Source: Chelativorans sp. J32 (lineage in GTDB: Bacteria; Pseudomonadota; Alphaproteobacteria; Rhizobiales; Rhizobiaceae). From it: 64,000 nt of DNA. The translations under genes and the position numbers were made by a program. The notes beneath the pieces are model-generated. The model was not told the origin of the DNA. It did no database searches and worked only from the letters and a program-made list of their open reading frames with translations. Location: positions 62,001-126,000 of the forward strand of contig NZ_JAEQ01000002.1 of NCBI RefSeq assembly GCF_000518985.1. Direction: 5' to 3'. This document shows positions 18,463 through 28,066 of the stretch, one piece after another. The first letter of the stretch is position 1, and every line of letters begins with the position of its first letter.

Positions 18463-18552
18463 GAATAATCTGTCCTGTCGCTTTCGAAGCCGATCAAAGA
18501 AGTGTTGGCAGGGCTATGAGCGATGGGGCCGAGGATCGTCAAGCCCGGAAGC

Positions 18553-19269
18553 TTACTCTTTGCTGCCGAAGAGTTTCTTCAACATTGCGGCCATCGGGCC
18601 GCCCTCCGGCAGCTTTGCCGTCGCCTTGGGCCGTGCCTGGCGGATGTGGCTTTGGCCCTTCGATGCGGAGCCTCCGCCCGTCATTTCCGCAGCCCCAGCC
18701 TTGCCTTGGACCACAAGGCTGACCTTGTTCATGAAACCGGACTCGTCGCCTTGAGCGAGCAACGCAACGTTGTCGGCCACTGCATCAAGCAGCGGATCGA
18801 GCCACTCATGGTCAGCCTTGGCGAAATCGCCGAGCACATGAGGGGACACGCGCGCCTTGTCGCCCGGATGTCCGATGCCGATCCGCACGCGGCGATAATC
18901 CTGGCCGCAATGGGCGTCGATGGATTTGATGCCGTTGTGGCCACCGGAGCCGCCGCCGCGCTTCACCCGCACCTTTCCGGGGGGGAGGTCGAGCTCATCG
19001 TAGAGGACGATGAGGTCGGAGGTCGGAAGTTTGTAGAAACGCATGGCTTCGCCGACCGCTTGCCCCGACAGGTTCATGAAGGTTTGGGGCTTCATAAGCA
19101 GCACCTTTTCGGTGCCGATTCGGCCTTCAGCCACGAGCGCGTTGAATTTCTTCGACCAAGGCGAAAAGGAATGGCGGCGGTGAATGGCATCCGCCGCCAT
19201 GAAACCGACATTGTGCCGGTGCTTTTGATATTGCGGGCCGGGATTGCCTAGCCCCGCGATGAGAAGCAT
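18553..19269 (-). CDS. pth: Peptidyl-tRNA hydrolase
   Basis: 238 residues. The N-terminal [21 protein letters not shown] contains the catalytic His and substrate-binding Asn; [12 protein letters not shown] and [13 protein letters not shown] follow as expected. It releases peptides from prematurely dropped peptidyl-tRNA. The C-terminal extension of about 45 residues ([17 protein letters not shown]... region, Gly/Lys rich) is longer than the E. coli enzyme (194 aa), as I recall from other Rhizobiales. It lies between rplY and ychF on one strand, 27 bp from rplY. Confidence 0.97.
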   Translation of the reverse strand: MLLIAGLGNPGPQYQKHRHNVGFMAADAIHRRHSFSPWSKKFNALVAEGRIGTEKVLLMKPQTFMNLSGQAVGEAMRFYKLPTSDLIVLYDELDLPPGKVRVKRGGGSGGHNGIKSIDAHCGQDYRRVRIGIGHPGDKARVSPHVLGDFAKADHEWLDPLLDAVADNVALLAQGDESGFMNKVSLVVQGKAGAAEMTGGGSASKGQSHIRQARPKATAKLPEGGPMAAMLKKLFGSKE

Positions 19270-19296
19270 GAAGCGCCTCCCGGAAGCTGCGAAGAA

Positions 19297-19929
19297 TTAC
19301 TCTCCGCTTCCTTCCGTCTGCTCTGCAGCCGCTTCGCCGGCTTCCGCCTCTTCCGAACGCAGGCCGGCCGGTGCGGCGATCGTCGCGATCGTGAAGTCGC
19401 GGTCGGTGATCGTGGGCGTCACGCCCTGCGGCAGCTTCACGGCCGAAATATGCACCGAGTCGCCGATATCGAGCCCTTCAAGATCCACTGTGATGTTGTC
19501 CGGGATGGCATTGGCGGGGCACACGAACTCAACCTCGTGGCGCACGACGTTCAGCACGCCGCCGCGCTTGATGCCGGGCGCCTTCTCGTCGTTGATGAAG
19601 TGCACGGGCACGTTCACCGTCACGACCGTGTTCTGGCTCACGCGCAGGAAATCCACGTGCATGGCGAAGCCGCGCACCGGATCGAGCTGGTAATCCTTGG
19701 GCAGGACCTGGATCTTCTCGCCATTCACATTGATGGTGGCGATGGTGGTCCGGAAACCGCCGGCATGGATGCGCAGGAACACTTCCTTGTAGGGAAGGGT
19801 GATCGAGAGGGGGGGCTGCTTGTCGCCGTAGATCACGGCGGGAATCTTTCCGCTGCGCCGAATTGCCCGGGCGGACCCCTTACCGACCCGTTCGCGCGCC
19901 TCGGCCGTCAGTTCGTATGACTGGCTCAT
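19297..19929 (-). CDS. rplY: 50S ribosomal protein L25, general stress form (CTC)
   Basis: 210 residues starting [35 protein letters not shown], with AAGG upstream; an in-frame open stretch above it is rejected because it has no homology-like features. It has the L25 5S-RNA-binding domain followed by the C-terminal TL5/CTC domain ([29 protein letters not shown]...). It binds 5S rRNA in the large subunit. It stands first in rplY-pth-ychF, with prs upstream, all on the minus strand. The Glu/Ala-rich C-terminus ([18 protein letters not shown]) is typical. Confidence 0.96.
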   Translation of the reverse strand: MSQSYELTAEARERVGKGSARAIRRSGKIPAVIYGDKQPPLSITLPYKEVFLRIHAGGFRTTIATINVNGEKIQVLPKDYQLDPVRGFAMHVDFLRVSQNTVVTVNVPVHFINDEKAPGIKRGGVLNVVRHEVEFVCPANAIPDNITVDLEGLDIGDSVHISAVKLPQGVTPTITDRDFTIATIAAPAGLRSEEAEAGEAAAEQTEGSGE

Positions 19930-20099
19930 GGCTTTACCTTTCGTTTGTCGGAGCGCCTCCGGGCCGGCGGAAGCCAGGTCCCGAAAACGAGAAAGCCGCC
20001 TGCAGCGCCTTGGCGCCGGGTCGGCCTCCATCCGCGCTGCCTCCAAGGGTGTCTGCGCGGACTGCGGGTCTATAGCGCAAGGCGCCTAGGCGCGCAAGC

Positions 20100-21032
20100 C
20101 TAGTTGAAAAGGCTGGAAACCGACTGTTCCGACGCGGTCCGCGAAATTGCTTCCCCGATGAGATCGGCGATCGATATGGTGCGGATGTTGTGGGCGGCCT
20201 CGACTGATGAAGTCGGCTGGATGGAGTCGGTGATCACAAGCTCCTTGAGCTTTGAGCCCGTGATCCTTGCCACTGCGCCGCCCGATAGCACACCGTGCGT
20301 GATATAGGCGGTGACGCTCGTCGCTCCATTTGCAAGCAGGGCTTCTGCAGCGTTGCAGAGGGTCCCGCCTGAATCGACGATATCGTCGATCAGCAGGCAA
20401 TCCCGGCCGTGCACCTCGCCGATGACATTCATCACCTCCGACTCGCCGGGGCGGTCGCGGCGCTTGTCGACAATGGCGAGCGGGGCATCGATGCGCTTGG
20501 CAAGCGCACGCGCGCGGACGACGCCGCCCACATCCGGCGAGACCACCATCACGTTCTCCAGCTTGTAACGTGCCTTCACGTCGCGCGCCATCACGGGAAC
20601 GGCATAGAGGTTGTCGGTCGGTATATCGAAGAAGCCCTGGATCTGGCCGGCATGGAGATCAAGGGTCAGAACCCGGTCAGCACCTGCCTGGGTAATCAGA
20701 TTGGCAACGAGCTTGGCGGAAATCGGCGTGCGCCCCGAGGTGCGGCGGTCTTGCCGAGCATAGCCGAAATAGGGAAGCACCGCCGTGATGCGACGCGCCG
20801 AGGAGCGGCGAAAGGCGTCGATCATGATGAGCAGTTCCATCAGGTGATCATTCGCCGGATAGGAGGTGGACTGCAGGACGAAGACGTCCTCGCCGCGTAC
20901 ATTCTCCTGTATCTCGACGAAGATTTCCTGATCTGCGAAACGTCGCACCAACGCTTTGCCAAGTGAAATGTTGAGGTAGCGGGCGATGGCTTCAGCCAGC
21001 ACCCGGTTGGAATTGCCCGCGAAAAGCTTCAT
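20100..21032 (-). CDS. prs: Ribose-phosphate pyrophosphokinase
   Basis: 310 residues starting [24 protein letters not shown] synthase features are present: [20 protein letters not shown], the flexible loop [30 protein letters not shown] and the PRPP-binding [13 protein letters not shown]. It makes PRPP for nucleotide, histidine and tryptophan synthesis. The 170-bp gap to rplY suggests that the two may be separately transcribed. Upstream, about 280 bp separates it from the lipoprotein gene on the same strand, which holds no recognisable gene. Confidence 0.97.
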   Translation of the reverse strand: MKLFAGNSNRVLAEAIARYLNISLGKALVRRFADQEIFVEIQENVRGEDVFVLQSTSYPANDHLMELLIMIDAFRRSSARRITAVLPYFGYARQDRRTSGRTPISAKLVANLITQAGADRVLTLDLHAGQIQGFFDIPTDNLYAVPVMARDVKARYKLENVMVVSPDVGGVVRARALAKRIDAPLAIVDKRRDRPGESEVMNVIGEVHGRDCLLIDDIVDSGGTLCNAAEALLANGATSVTAYITHGVLSGGAVARITGSKLKELVITDSIQPTSSVEAAHNIRTISIADLIGEAISRTASEQSVSSLFN

Positions 21033-21312
21033 GGAGTGATCCCGGCCGACGCCACGTTTCAATTCGGGGCTTTTAGCGGCGTTGCCGATGATTGCAAGGG
21101 TGAATAGCCCATAACCGCCTGCAATTCGCCCTTGACGAGGTAATCTTCAGAGGGAAGACTAACCGCAGGTTGTATGGATGCAGTCAATTGAGACGCTTAA
21201 ATTAACGGGGATCGGCCCGTTTCGGTCAAATCGTCGCAATTTCCTCGATACACGATGTCAGACGGCAGCGATGAGCCATCACGCGAGATGAACGCGCAGG
21301 CTTCGACGCTAC
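21033..21312. other. Non-coding gap upstream of prs
   Basis: 280 bp between prs and the lipoprotein gene. I see no terminator, tRNA or convincing small reading frame. It probably contains the prs promoter and leader. Confidence 0.5.
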
Positions 21313-21921
21313 TCAGGTCCGGGCGTGGCCGGCTTGAAGCCAGGTTGCGAGTTCCTCTATCGTGCGATCGGCCACGGCATCCATATTGGCGCTGGTGACG
21401 GCGCCCCAACCTTCGCCGGATCCCGTAGCCTTTTCCTGCCCCTGAATCCGATGCAGGCGGTTCCCTGCGGGATCAAGTACATCCCACACGAAGATGATTG
21501 TGGTTCCCTTTTCATCGCTGACGGTGGAGAAGTACCCCTTCACGATAAAGGGGGCGCTCTGGCCGGTGGGCGAAATGGCAAGCCCCCGTTGCCCTGCGCG
21601 CAGGGCTAGGCGGTTTGATAGCGGCTGCACGGTTTCAGCCGCTGCGCCGATCACGGGCGCGAATTGGATGCGGGAAGCCGGGGAGATCGCGGCCATAGAC
21701 TGACCAGGCAGTGCTCCGACGCTGCTCTGGTCGGTAAGCGTCGTGCTGATGATATCGCCGGCGGCGGGCGACGCGGTTGTCTCCGGGGAACGCGTGGGCG
21801 TGGTGGAGGACGCAATCCGAGCGGCGCCGGATGTGGAGAGGTCGAGCGCCTCGGTCCCGCTGCAGCCGGCAGTGGCCGCCGCGAGCACCAGAAACCAAGT
21901 ACTTGTCTTCAAACGCGTCAT
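21313..21921 (-). CDS. Predicted lipoprotein of unknown function
   Basis: 202 residues starting MTRLKTSTWFLVLAAATAGC: a type II signal peptide with the lipobox ATAGC around Cys19. A Ser/Thr-rich linker of about 40 residues follows, then a folded part from about residue 95 (LALRAGQRGLAISP... TIIFVWDVLDPAGNRLHRIQGQE). The acceptance of an FVWDVLDPxGNR segment resembles conserved Rhizobiales lipoproteins of unknown function. It sits between prs and the peptidase-like gene on the same strand. Its processing would use Lgt, encoded a few genes upstream. Confidence 0.8.
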   Translation of the reverse strand: MTRLKTSTWFLVLAAATAGCSGTEALDLSTSGAARIASSTTPTRSPETTASPAAGDIISTTLTDQSSVGALPGQSMAAISPASRIQFAPVIGAAAETVQPLSNRLALRAGQRGLAISPTGQSAPFIVKGYFSTVSDEKGTTIIFVWDVLDPAGNRLHRIQGQEKATGSGEGWGAVTSANMDAVADRTIEELATWLQAGHART

Positions 21922-21970
21922 CGTTCTCTCCGCGATGAAAACACCCCCCAGAGTACTCCGCTCCCTGATT

Positions 21971-23122
21971 CTACCTTATGATCAAATCAAGGCCATGGCG
22001 AGAAAGCATCAGCGGCGCGGACTCGGTCGTGAGATACGTCCGGCCCAGGCACATCGCCGTGCCGGAATCGGAGTCCATGATGATCATATGGGCAAAGAGC
22101 GTCATGTCCGGCGCGATGGGCTCCGGATTGCCCGCGTAGAACATTTGCGGCTCCATCCAAGAAGGCGAAAAGCGCGCACCCAGCGAATAGCCGCAGGCGT
22201 TGAGTCGGTGACGCGTCAATTCATGCGCCTCCATTACCTTGGCGTGCGCGTCGAAGACATCACCGAACGTATTTCCGGGCACCATAGCCTTCTCGCAGGC
22301 AAGAAGCGCCGCCTTTGCCGCCTCGAAAAGCTCCTGGTGGCGCCGGGAAGCCTTGCCGGTCAGCACCGTCTGCATCATGGCCACATGATAGTGATGATAG
22401 ACACCCGCCCATTCCAATGTGAGCTGGTCGTTTTTGCCAAGCTTGCGCCGCCCTGCCTTATATCGGCAAAGCAGGGCGTCCGTGCCTGAGCCGATGATGA
22501 ACTCGTTTGCGGGATAATCACCGCCACCCAGGAAAATCGCGCCCTGCATCGCCGCGAGGATCGCAGCTTCGTCCCCGCCCTGCTTGATCAGGGGGAGTGC
22601 GGCGTCCAGGGCATCGTCTGCCAGTTCCGCCGCCCGTTTTGCCTTTTCTATTTCCGCTGGGCTTTTCAATAGCCGCAGGCGCGGCACGAGGTCGGACGCA
22701 TCCTCGATTTTGGCGAAGGTCTGGAGCTGTTCGTCAAGAAGCTTGCCGTTCCTGGCCGTCAGCCCGTGGGTGTCATATTCCACGCCGATCCGCATGCCGA
22801 GCAGGTCGAGATCATTCAGGAGATTGCGGAGGTCAAGGGCGGGGTTGGCGCCGTAGCGGTCGTTCCAGACAACGATGTTGTCGATGATGGAGGTGTGTCG
22901 CGCCTGGCGCAGATCTGCCGAGCGCGTGAGCAGAACGATAGAGCCATCGGCCTTTACGACGAGGCACTGGAAGAAGCAGAAGCCGAAGCTGTCATAGCCC
23001 GTCAGCCAATACATGCTCTCCTGCGCGAAGAGCAGCAATGCGTCGAGCTTGCGCTCCGACATCTCTATCAGCAGACGGTCGCGGCGTGCATCGAATTCGG
23101 CACGTTCGAAGTGTAAGGCCAT
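21971..23122 (-). CDS. M24-fold (pita-bread) hydrolase, metal-free type
   Basis: 383 residues starting MALHFERAEFDARRDRLL, chosen for the GGAGG seven bases upstream; the ATG overlaps the pgeF stop (TGATG). The N-terminal creatinase/prolidase domain is followed by a C-terminal pita-bread domain. The five metal ligands of methionine aminopeptidase-type enzymes are not seen: the usual D-x-G...D region reads LEWAGVYHHYHVAMMQT and the usual GHGIG reads GYSLG. This resembles creatinase and ectoine hydrolase (DoeA) more than true Xaa-Pro peptidases. The substrate is not known; annotation as Xaa-Pro aminopeptidase would be unsafe. Confidence 0.83.
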   Translation of the reverse strand: MALHFERAEFDARRDRLLIEMSERKLDALLLFAQESMYWLTGYDSFGFCFFQCLVVKADGSIVLLTRSADLRQARHTSIIDNIVVWNDRYGANPALDLRNLLNDLDLLGMRIGVEYDTHGLTARNGKLLDEQLQTFAKIEDASDLVPRLRLLKSPAEIEKAKRAAELADDALDAALPLIKQGGDEAAILAAMQGAIFLGGGDYPANEFIIGSGTDALLCRYKAGRRKLGKNDQLTLEWAGVYHHYHVAMMQTVLTGKASRRHQELFEAAKAALLACEKAMVPGNTFGDVFDAHAKVMEAHELTRHRLNACGYSLGARFSPSWMEPQMFYAGNPEPIAPDMTLFAHMIIMDSDSGTAMCLGRTYLTTESAPLMLSRHGLDLIIR

Positions 23123-23919
23123 CAGGATACCTCCAGGCAGATCGCCGAGATCTGGCGCCCATAGTCCGGCTCGCCGCGATGGGTGGCTCGGCGGTAGGAG
23201 AAGAAGCAATCCCCGTCCGCATAGGTACAGCGTCCGAGGGCTTCGGCCTTTACCCCAGCCCGGGTAAGCCGGTCTATGGTGTAGAGGTTGAGATCGAAGA
23301 GGGCATGGCCGGCTCTCCCGGAGTCGCGGAAATAGCGGGCATTGCCCCCGTCGGCCTGCACGAAGCGCTCGATGAATTCCGGTCCGACTTCATAATTCTC
23401 CTGGCTGATCGAGGGGCCGAGCACGGCCGCCACACGCTCGCGCCGGGCGCCGAGCCGCTCCATGGCGGCGATGGTGTTTTCGAGCACGCCGGTTAAGGCG
23501 CCTTTCCATCCTGCATGGGCGGCTCCGATCACCTGCGCTTCGGCATCCGCGAAGAGGACTGGCCCGCAATCGGCGGCAAGGACCCCCAAGGCGAGCCCCG
23601 GGCGACTGGTCACCAGAGCGTCGGCTTTGGGCCGGGAGTCAGCCGGAAATGGTTCCTCGACCGTTACGACTTCCGCGGAGTGGCACTGATGAAGGGTGAC
23701 GAGATCTTCCGCAGTCACGCCCATGGCGACGGAGACGCGGCGCCTGTTTTCACGGACGGATTCCGAGGAATCCGTGGAGCCGAGTCCAACATTGAGGCTC
23801 TCGAAGATTCCTGTGGATACGCCGCCGCGGCGGGTGAAGAAGCCGTGTCTCACACCGTTGTCACGGGCCCTATCGAGCAGGGGGGAGCGGAGAGGCTCCG
23901 GCCTTGTCGTGTCCAGCAT
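23122..23919 (-). CDS. pgeF: Peptidoglycan editing factor PgeF (YfiH/laccase-domain)
   Basis: 265 residues starting MLDTTRPEPLRSPLLDRA, with GGAAGG upstream; the frame extends to 24102 but the extra part overlaps nothing conserved. The family motifs are present: HGFFTRRGGVS, HQCHSAEVV, ADCGPVLFAD and GAAHAGWKG, giving the His-Cys-His metal site. PgeF removes L-Ser-containing muropeptide precursors misincorporated by MurC; eukaryotic relatives act on purine nucleosides. It is coupled to the downstream pita-bread hydrolase gene by a TGATG overlap. Confidence 0.93.
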   Translation of the reverse strand: MLDTTRPEPLRSPLLDRARDNGVRHGFFTRRGGVSTGIFESLNVGLGSTDSSESVRENRRRVSVAMGVTAEDLVTLHQCHSAEVVTVEEPFPADSRPKADALVTSRPGLALGVLAADCGPVLFADAEAQVIGAAHAGWKGALTGVLENTIAAMERLGARRERVAAVLGPSISQENYEVGPEFIERFVQADGGNARYFRDSGRAGHALFDLNLYTIDRLTRAGVKAEALGRCTYADGDCFFSYRRATHRGEPDYGRQISAICLEVS

Positions 23920-23998
23920 GCGCGCCTTCCGGTCAATTTTGGAGCGCGGATCGTGGGGCAGGGAACGGTGGAATGTCAATCCGGACCGGCGCTGCCTT

Positions 23999-25087
23999 CT
24001 AGCCGCCGGTGCCAAATGGCGGCACTTCCACACCCGCCGGCAGGATTGCCATCGCCTTGAACAGGGTTCCCATTTCCTGCGGGCCGGCAAGCCGTTCCAC
24101 ATCCATCTGAATCCGCTGTTGTTCCTCTGCGCTTCTGCCGGCCCCGAGCCGGCCCGCGCGCTCCAACAGCCCCAGACCCAATAGAAAATCGCCCTGGTGC
24201 ATGAGGCGTGTTGTTAGCCCATGCCCCTGCGCCACCTTCCGCAACGCGGAGAAATCCACATGCGCGGTCAGATCCGCTTCGCCGGGACTTTCCAGAACGT
24301 CTTCATAGCGGTGTCGGCGTACGGCCTGGAGCGTTTCCCCCAATGCCGGTCCCTCGTATCCGTAATCGATGAAGAGCCCTGCGCCGCTCCGCCGCGCCAG
24401 GCGTTCCGAGATAACGTCCATTAGCCCCTCACGGGCGGGAGCGATCTCGAAAATCGAGCCCTCTGGCGCTCGGTCCGCGTCCGGCGGTAGGAAAAGGGAA
24501 TCAAGGGCACCGGGACTTGCCCTGAAAGCGAGCGCGCCGTCTTTGGTCTGCCCCACCACGCGCTCGCGCCAACCGGCAGGCACTCTTACATACTGCTTTA
24601 TGGGTACGGCGTCAAAAAGCTCGTTGCCGACAATGAACAGCGGTCCGTCGGGGAGCTCTTCTACATTCAGGAACCAGTCCGGGCTTGCCTCGGCTCCTTC
24701 CAGCGTCTTCCTCTGGACGGCGGCCAGCCGTGGACTCGTCTCGACCATGGCAAAGCGGTGGGCTTCCACGAGGCTCGGAGCAAGTCTCGCAAAGGTGCGC
24801 AGCATATCCTTCATCAAGGTGCCGCGCCCGGGCCCGATCTCGGCGAAGAGCGCATCGGCGGGAGCTCCAGCTGCTTTCCAGGCCGCATAGAGCCAGATGG
24901 CGACGAGTTCGCCGAACATCTGGCTCACCTCCGGGGCGGTGGTGAAGTCACCTTCTGCCCCGAAGGGCTCGCGGGTGGTGTAGTAGCCGTCCTCCGGATC
25001 GAAGAGGCAAAGCGCCATATAAGCATCCACGCCCAAGGGACCGGTGGTCTCAATGAGCCGCAGGATGCGATCGCGCAGCCTCGTCAT
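23999..25087 (-). CDS. NDUFAF7/MidA-type SAM-dependent methyltransferase
   Basis: 362 residues. It begins [26 protein letters not shown], the family opening, and has the SAM-binding motif [16 protein letters not shown] near residue 85. The mitochondrial relative NDUFAF7 methylates an arginine in complex I subunit NDUFS2, which suggests a role in complex I maturation here (inference). It is coupled to lgt by an ATGA overlap and precedes pgeF on the same strand by about 80 bp. The lgt-midA-pgeF order recurs in Rhizobiales as I recall it. Confidence 0.9.
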   Translation of the reverse strand: MTRLRDRILRLIETTGPLGVDAYMALCLFDPEDGYYTTREPFGAEGDFTTAPEVSQMFGELVAIWLYAAWKAAGAPADALFAEIGPGRGTLMKDMLRTFARLAPSLVEAHRFAMVETSPRLAAVQRKTLEGAEASPDWFLNVEELPDGPLFIVGNELFDAVPIKQYVRVPAGWRERVVGQTKDGALAFRASPGALDSLFLPPDADRAPEGSIFEIAPAREGLMDVISERLARRSGAGLFIDYGYEGPALGETLQAVRRHRYEDVLESPGEADLTAHVDFSALRKVAQGHGLTTRLMHQGDFLLGLGLLERAGRLGAGRSAEEQQRIQMDVERLAGPQEMGTLFKAMAILPAGVEVPPFGTGG

Positions 25088-25941
25088 GTCTCCGGCCGAG
25101 TCTGAGGCTCAGGCGTGCGGGCGGTCAGCATGGCCCATATGCCAGCGGCGACCATCGGCGTGGAAAGGATCATGCCCATTGTGAGCCAGCCGCCGAAGAC
25201 GTAGCCGATATGGGCATCCGGCTCGCGGAAGAATTCGACAAAAATGCGTGCCAGCCCATAGCCGCAGATGAACGCCCCGCCGACAAAGCCCGGTGTCTTC
25301 AATTTGAGAAAACGGTGGGTAAGGAGCCTGAGGACGAGGAAAAGCACAAGGCCTTCAAGCGCGGCCTCGTAAAGCTGACTGGGATGCCGAGGCAGCGGGC
25401 CGCCATCAGGGAATACGAATCCCCATGGCATATCTGTCGGCCGGCCCCAAAGTTCGGAATTGATGAAGTTCGCAAGGCGTACGAGGCCCAATCCCACGGG
25501 CGTGGCCGCCGCGACCGTATCGAGCATGCTCCAAGGATTGATGCCGCGCGACAATGAAAACAAGACCATCGCGGCGATCGTGCCGAGCATACCGCCGTGG
25601 AAGGACATGCCTCCTTGCCAGATCGCCACGATGTCCAACGGATTATCGATATAACGCGGCAGATCGTAAAAGAGCACATAGCCCAGCCTGCCGCCGAGAA
25701 CGACGCCGACTGCAGCCCAGATGACGAAATCGTCGAGATCCTCGGGCTTCATTGGGGGAACATTGTTCGCCCACAGCCCCGGCGTGCTCACGAGTCGTTT
25801 GGTGTACCACCAGGCAAAGAGGATTCCCGCCACATAGCCCAGTCCGTACCAGTGCACTGCAAGCGGCCCAATCTGGAAAATCACCGGATCGATATTCGGA
25901 AAGGGGAGGGCGGTCAGAGGCAGGAGAAGATAGTCGATCAA
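25084..25941 (-). CDS. lgt: Prolipoprotein diacylglyceryl transferase
   Basis: 285 residues, seven predicted membrane segments. The Lgt signature region [19 protein letters not shown] and the HPSQLYEA motif are present. The enzyme transfers diacylglycerol from phosphatidylglycerol to the lipobox cysteine in the inner membrane. It is the first gene of a minus-strand run (lgt, midA, pgeF, pita-bread hydrolase, lipoprotein), one member of which is itself a predicted lipoprotein. Divergent from ubiK with about 130 bp in between. Confidence 0.97.
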   Translation of the reverse strand: MIDYLLLPLTALPFPNIDPVIFQIGPLAVHWYGLGYVAGILFAWWYTKRLVSTPGLWANNVPPMKPEDLDDFVIWAAVGVVLGGRLGYVLFYDLPRYIDNPLDIVAIWQGGMSFHGGMLGTIAAMVLFSLSRGINPWSMLDTVAAATPVGLGLVRLANFINSELWGRPTDMPWGFVFPDGGPLPRHPSQLYEAALEGLVLFLVLRLLTHRFLKLKTPGFVGGAFICGYGLARIFVEFFREPDAHIGYVFGGWLTMGMILSTPMVAAGIWAMLTARTPEPQTRPET

Positions 25942-26073
25942 GCATGCCTCCTGTCTTGGTCTTGGCGCCGCGCGAAGCTATGGGCAAGCATTGCGGCGTG
26001 GTCAAGTCCGGCGCATGATGCTTGCATTCGCGGTCGGCCCGCCTTACCTCAATTATTAAACAGGAGCACCGAC

Positions 26074-26382
26074 ATGACAAACGGCCCCAACCGGATCCTC
26101 GATGAGTTCGCGAAGGTGGTGACCGATGCCGCCGGTGCTGCCCAAGGCGTGCGCCGCGAATTCGAAAATCTTTTCCGCGCTCAGACCGAGCGACTCCTGA
26201 ACTCGATGGATCTCGTCCAGCGCGAGGATTTCGAGGCGGTACGCGAAATGGCCATCAAGGCCAGGGAGGAAAATGCGGCTCTTCTGGCCCGCATCGAGCT
26301 TCTCGAAACGAAGCTCGCCGCCGCCCAGGCCACGGATACGGTCACCGACAGCCCTGCCGGCCCGGCCCGTTCAAAAAAATAG
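26074..26382 (+). CDS. ubiK: UbiK-family accessory factor (BMFP)
   Basis: 102 residues starting MTNGPNRILDEFAKVVTDAAG, with AGGAG upstream. Two amphipathic helices are visible, the second a coiled coil (REDFEAVREMAIKAREENAALLARIELLETKLAAAQ), as in brucella membrane fusogenic protein and UbiK. UbiK assists ubiquinone synthesis enzymes (UbiJ partner) and trimerises through its coiled coil. A low-complexity Ala/Pro/Lys tail ends the protein. Divergent from lgt. Role in ubiquinone synthesis is by family. Confidence 0.9.
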   Translation: MTNGPNRILDEFAKVVTDAAGAAQGVRREFENLFRAQTERLLNSMDLVQREDFEAVREMAIKAREENAALLARIELLETKLAAAQATDTVTDSPAGPARSKK

Positions 26383-26704
26383 TTATCCTCATCCAGCCTG
26401 TGAGCAACGCCAAAAAGTGCTGGCGCGAGAGTCGGTTACGCGGCACTTTGAATCATCCGTGGAACCGCGGCTATCCACACCGGCGGGCCGGTTGGAGAAA
26501 AAAAGCTGGTCAGGCGTCCTACGATCAATAGACTGAATTTACTTGATGATTCGGAATAGATCATCGGTCGGGCTGGGGCGGGCCTGTCTTGTGTCCTTGC
26601 GTGTTCACGCTCCGCTCAGTGTCGTACTCGGTCGCGTGCCTTGAACCGCATGTGTCACATGGCGGGCGTCTGACGACGCTCCCAAAGAATGGGAAAGCAG
26701 ATTA
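26383..26704. other. Non-coding gap between ubiK and ybjN-like gene
   Basis: About 320 bp. I find no RNA gene, terminator with a T-tract or convincing reading frame. It presumably carries the promoter of the YbjN gene. Confidence 0.5.
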
Positions 26705-27205
26705 ATGAGCCTTCTTGAACTCGACATGACGCGTGGCGCTCACCCCGTGGACGTTATCGAGCATGTCGCCCACTCGAATGACTGGAGCTTCGAGCGCAAT
26801 GGCGATGACGAGATCGCCATTTCCGTAGCCGGCACTTGGACAGACTACCACGTTTCGTTCTCCTGGATGGAGGAATTCGAGGCGCTGCATGTTGCCTGCG
26901 CATTCGATCTGAAGGTGCCCGAACAGCGGACGCTGGAAGTGATGCGCCTGATCGCGTTGATCAATGAGCAGATGCTGTTCGGCCATTTCGATTTGTGGGA
27001 GCGGGAGGGCGTCGTCATGTTCCGCCAGTCGCTCGTGCTTGCGGGCGGCCTCGAGCCGACCGGGCAGCAGGTGGAAGTGATGCTCAACAGCGCGCTTGAA
27101 GCCTGCGAATGCTACTATCAGGCTTTCCAATATGTCATCTGGTCGGGCACGAGCGCGCAGGACGCGCTGAACAGCGTTCTTTTCGAGACCTCCGGTACTG
27201 CGTGA
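26705..27205 (+). CDS. YbjN-domain protein
   Basis: 166 residues from the ATG at 26705. The YbjN-like fold is suggested by the [23 protein letters not shown] and [17 protein letters not shown] segments. YbjN proteins are type III secretion chaperone-like in fold and are linked to stress and motility phenotypes in E. coli; the role in Rhizobiales is unclear. In relatives I recall proC between this gene and the next; here only eight bases separate them, so proC is absent from the spot. Confidence 0.88.
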   Translation: MSLLELDMTRGAHPVDVIEHVAHSNDWSFERNGDDEIAISVAGTWTDYHVSFSWMEEFEALHVACAFDLKVPEQRTLEVMRLIALINEQMLFGHFDLWEREGVVMFRQSLVLAGGLEPTGQQVEVMLNSALEACECYYQAFQYVIWSGTSAQDALNSVLFETSGTA

Positions 27206-27213
27206 GAGGTGTC

Positions 27214-27561
27214 ATGGGTAGGGCGGAGGAGATCGTCTACGCGGATTTCGAGAAGGTCGATATACGGGTGGGGACGGTGATCGAGGCCGAGCCTTTCCCG
27301 GAGGCGCGCAAGCCTGCCATCAAGATGAAGATCGATTTCGGCCCGGAAATCGGCGTGAAGAAGTCTTCCGCCCAGATCACCGTCCACTACAACCCTGAGG
27401 ACCTTGTCGGCCGGCAGGTGATGGCGGTGGTCAATTTTCCTCCGCGCCAAATCGGGAAATTTTTGTCTGAGGTGCTTACCCTCGGATTCTCCGACGAGCA
27501 GGGGGCTGTGGTTTTGGCGGCGGTCGAAAGACCCGTTCCCAATGGCAGCCGGCTGCATTGA
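27214..27561 (+). CDS. csaA: tRNA-binding (CsaA-like) OB-fold protein
   Basis: 115 residues starting [26 protein letters not shown], with GAGAGG upstream. It matches the CsaA/tRBD family, an EMAP-type OB-fold of about 110 residues ([21 protein letters not shown], then [11 protein letters not shown] and [15 protein letters not shown]). Members bind tRNA, and CsaA has been proposed as a secretion chaperone. It starts eight bases after the YbjN stop, so the two are cotranscribed. Confidence 0.92.
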   Translation: MGRAEEIVYADFEKVDIRVGTVIEAEPFPEARKPAIKMKIDFGPEIGVKKSSAQITVHYNPEDLVGRQVMAVVNFPPRQIGKFLSEVLTLGFSDEQGAVVLAAVERPVPNGSRLH

Positions 27562-27656
27562 GCCGGCAGATCGAGCATCTGAAACCCGGATGCTTTCAAG
27601 GCAGGGAACGATTTACCTGCGATAGCGGTTCGTCACTCGCATTTTAGGAGTGCGGA

Positions 27657-27899
27657 GTGGAAACGACTATCGAGTTAACGGCGAGCGCTCGCCTTTTTGC
27701 CGAGCGTGCCCAGCTTCTTCCCTGGCTGGAGCGGCTTCGGTTGGACGAGTGGGTCTCCAAAGGCGACCTCATAGAAATCCCCGCAGGCAATCAAGCCGAG
27801 ACTTTCGTGGTGCTTGCCCGTCGCATCCGTATGGAAAAAGACGGCGCATGTACCCTTACCCTTCTGCTGGATCATCCCATGCGATCTGCGCAAGCCTAA
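27657..27899 (+). CDS. Hypothetical 80-residue protein
   Basis: 80 residues from a GTG start (METTIELTASARLFAERAQ) preceded by AGGAGTGCGGA. It is soluble, with an amphipathic helical N-terminal half and a short beta-rich C-terminal half; no family is recognised. It lies about 100 bp after csaA on the same strand and about 25 bp before an 18-bp palindrome in front of the FMN reductase gene. The good ribosome-binding site and normal base composition support coding, but it is short. Confidence 0.5.
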   Translation: METTIELTASARLFAERAQLLPWLERLRLDEWVSKGDLIEIPAGNQAETFVVLARRIRMEKDGACTLTLLLDHPMRSAQA

Positions 27900-27923
27900 A
27901 TTCCCCGGACAAATCGGCCAAGC

Positions 27924-27941
27924 AGTCACCTTGAGGTGACT
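27924..27941 (+). promoter_or_regulatory. 18-bp palindromic operator candidate
   Basis: AGTCACCT-TG-AGGTGACT is a perfect palindrome with 8-bp arms, about 125 bp upstream of the FMN reductase start at 28067. Its shape is that expected of a dimeric winged-helix regulator (HxlR, MarR or TetR type). Confidence 0.5.
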
Positions 27942-28014
27942 AGGTATGGAATTCGTGCCTTCTTGTGCGAATCGATCAAGTTACTATTTCTCCCCAGGTC
28001 ACTAATTTATACCA

Positions 28015-28044
28015 CTCGAGGTCGAACCTCCCATCGACCTCGAG
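28015..28044 (+). promoter_or_regulatory. Leader hairpin with CCUCC loop before FMN reductase
   Basis: A perfect 10-bp inverted repeat (CTCGAGGTCG / CGACCTCGAG) encloses the 10-nt loop AACCTCCCAT. It ends 22 bp before the start codon of the FMN reductase, and the loop could pair with the GAGG of the ribosome-binding site. It may act as a cis regulatory structure. Confidence 0.5.
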
Positions 28045-28066
28045 CGGCACGGTTTTGAGGAAGCTT

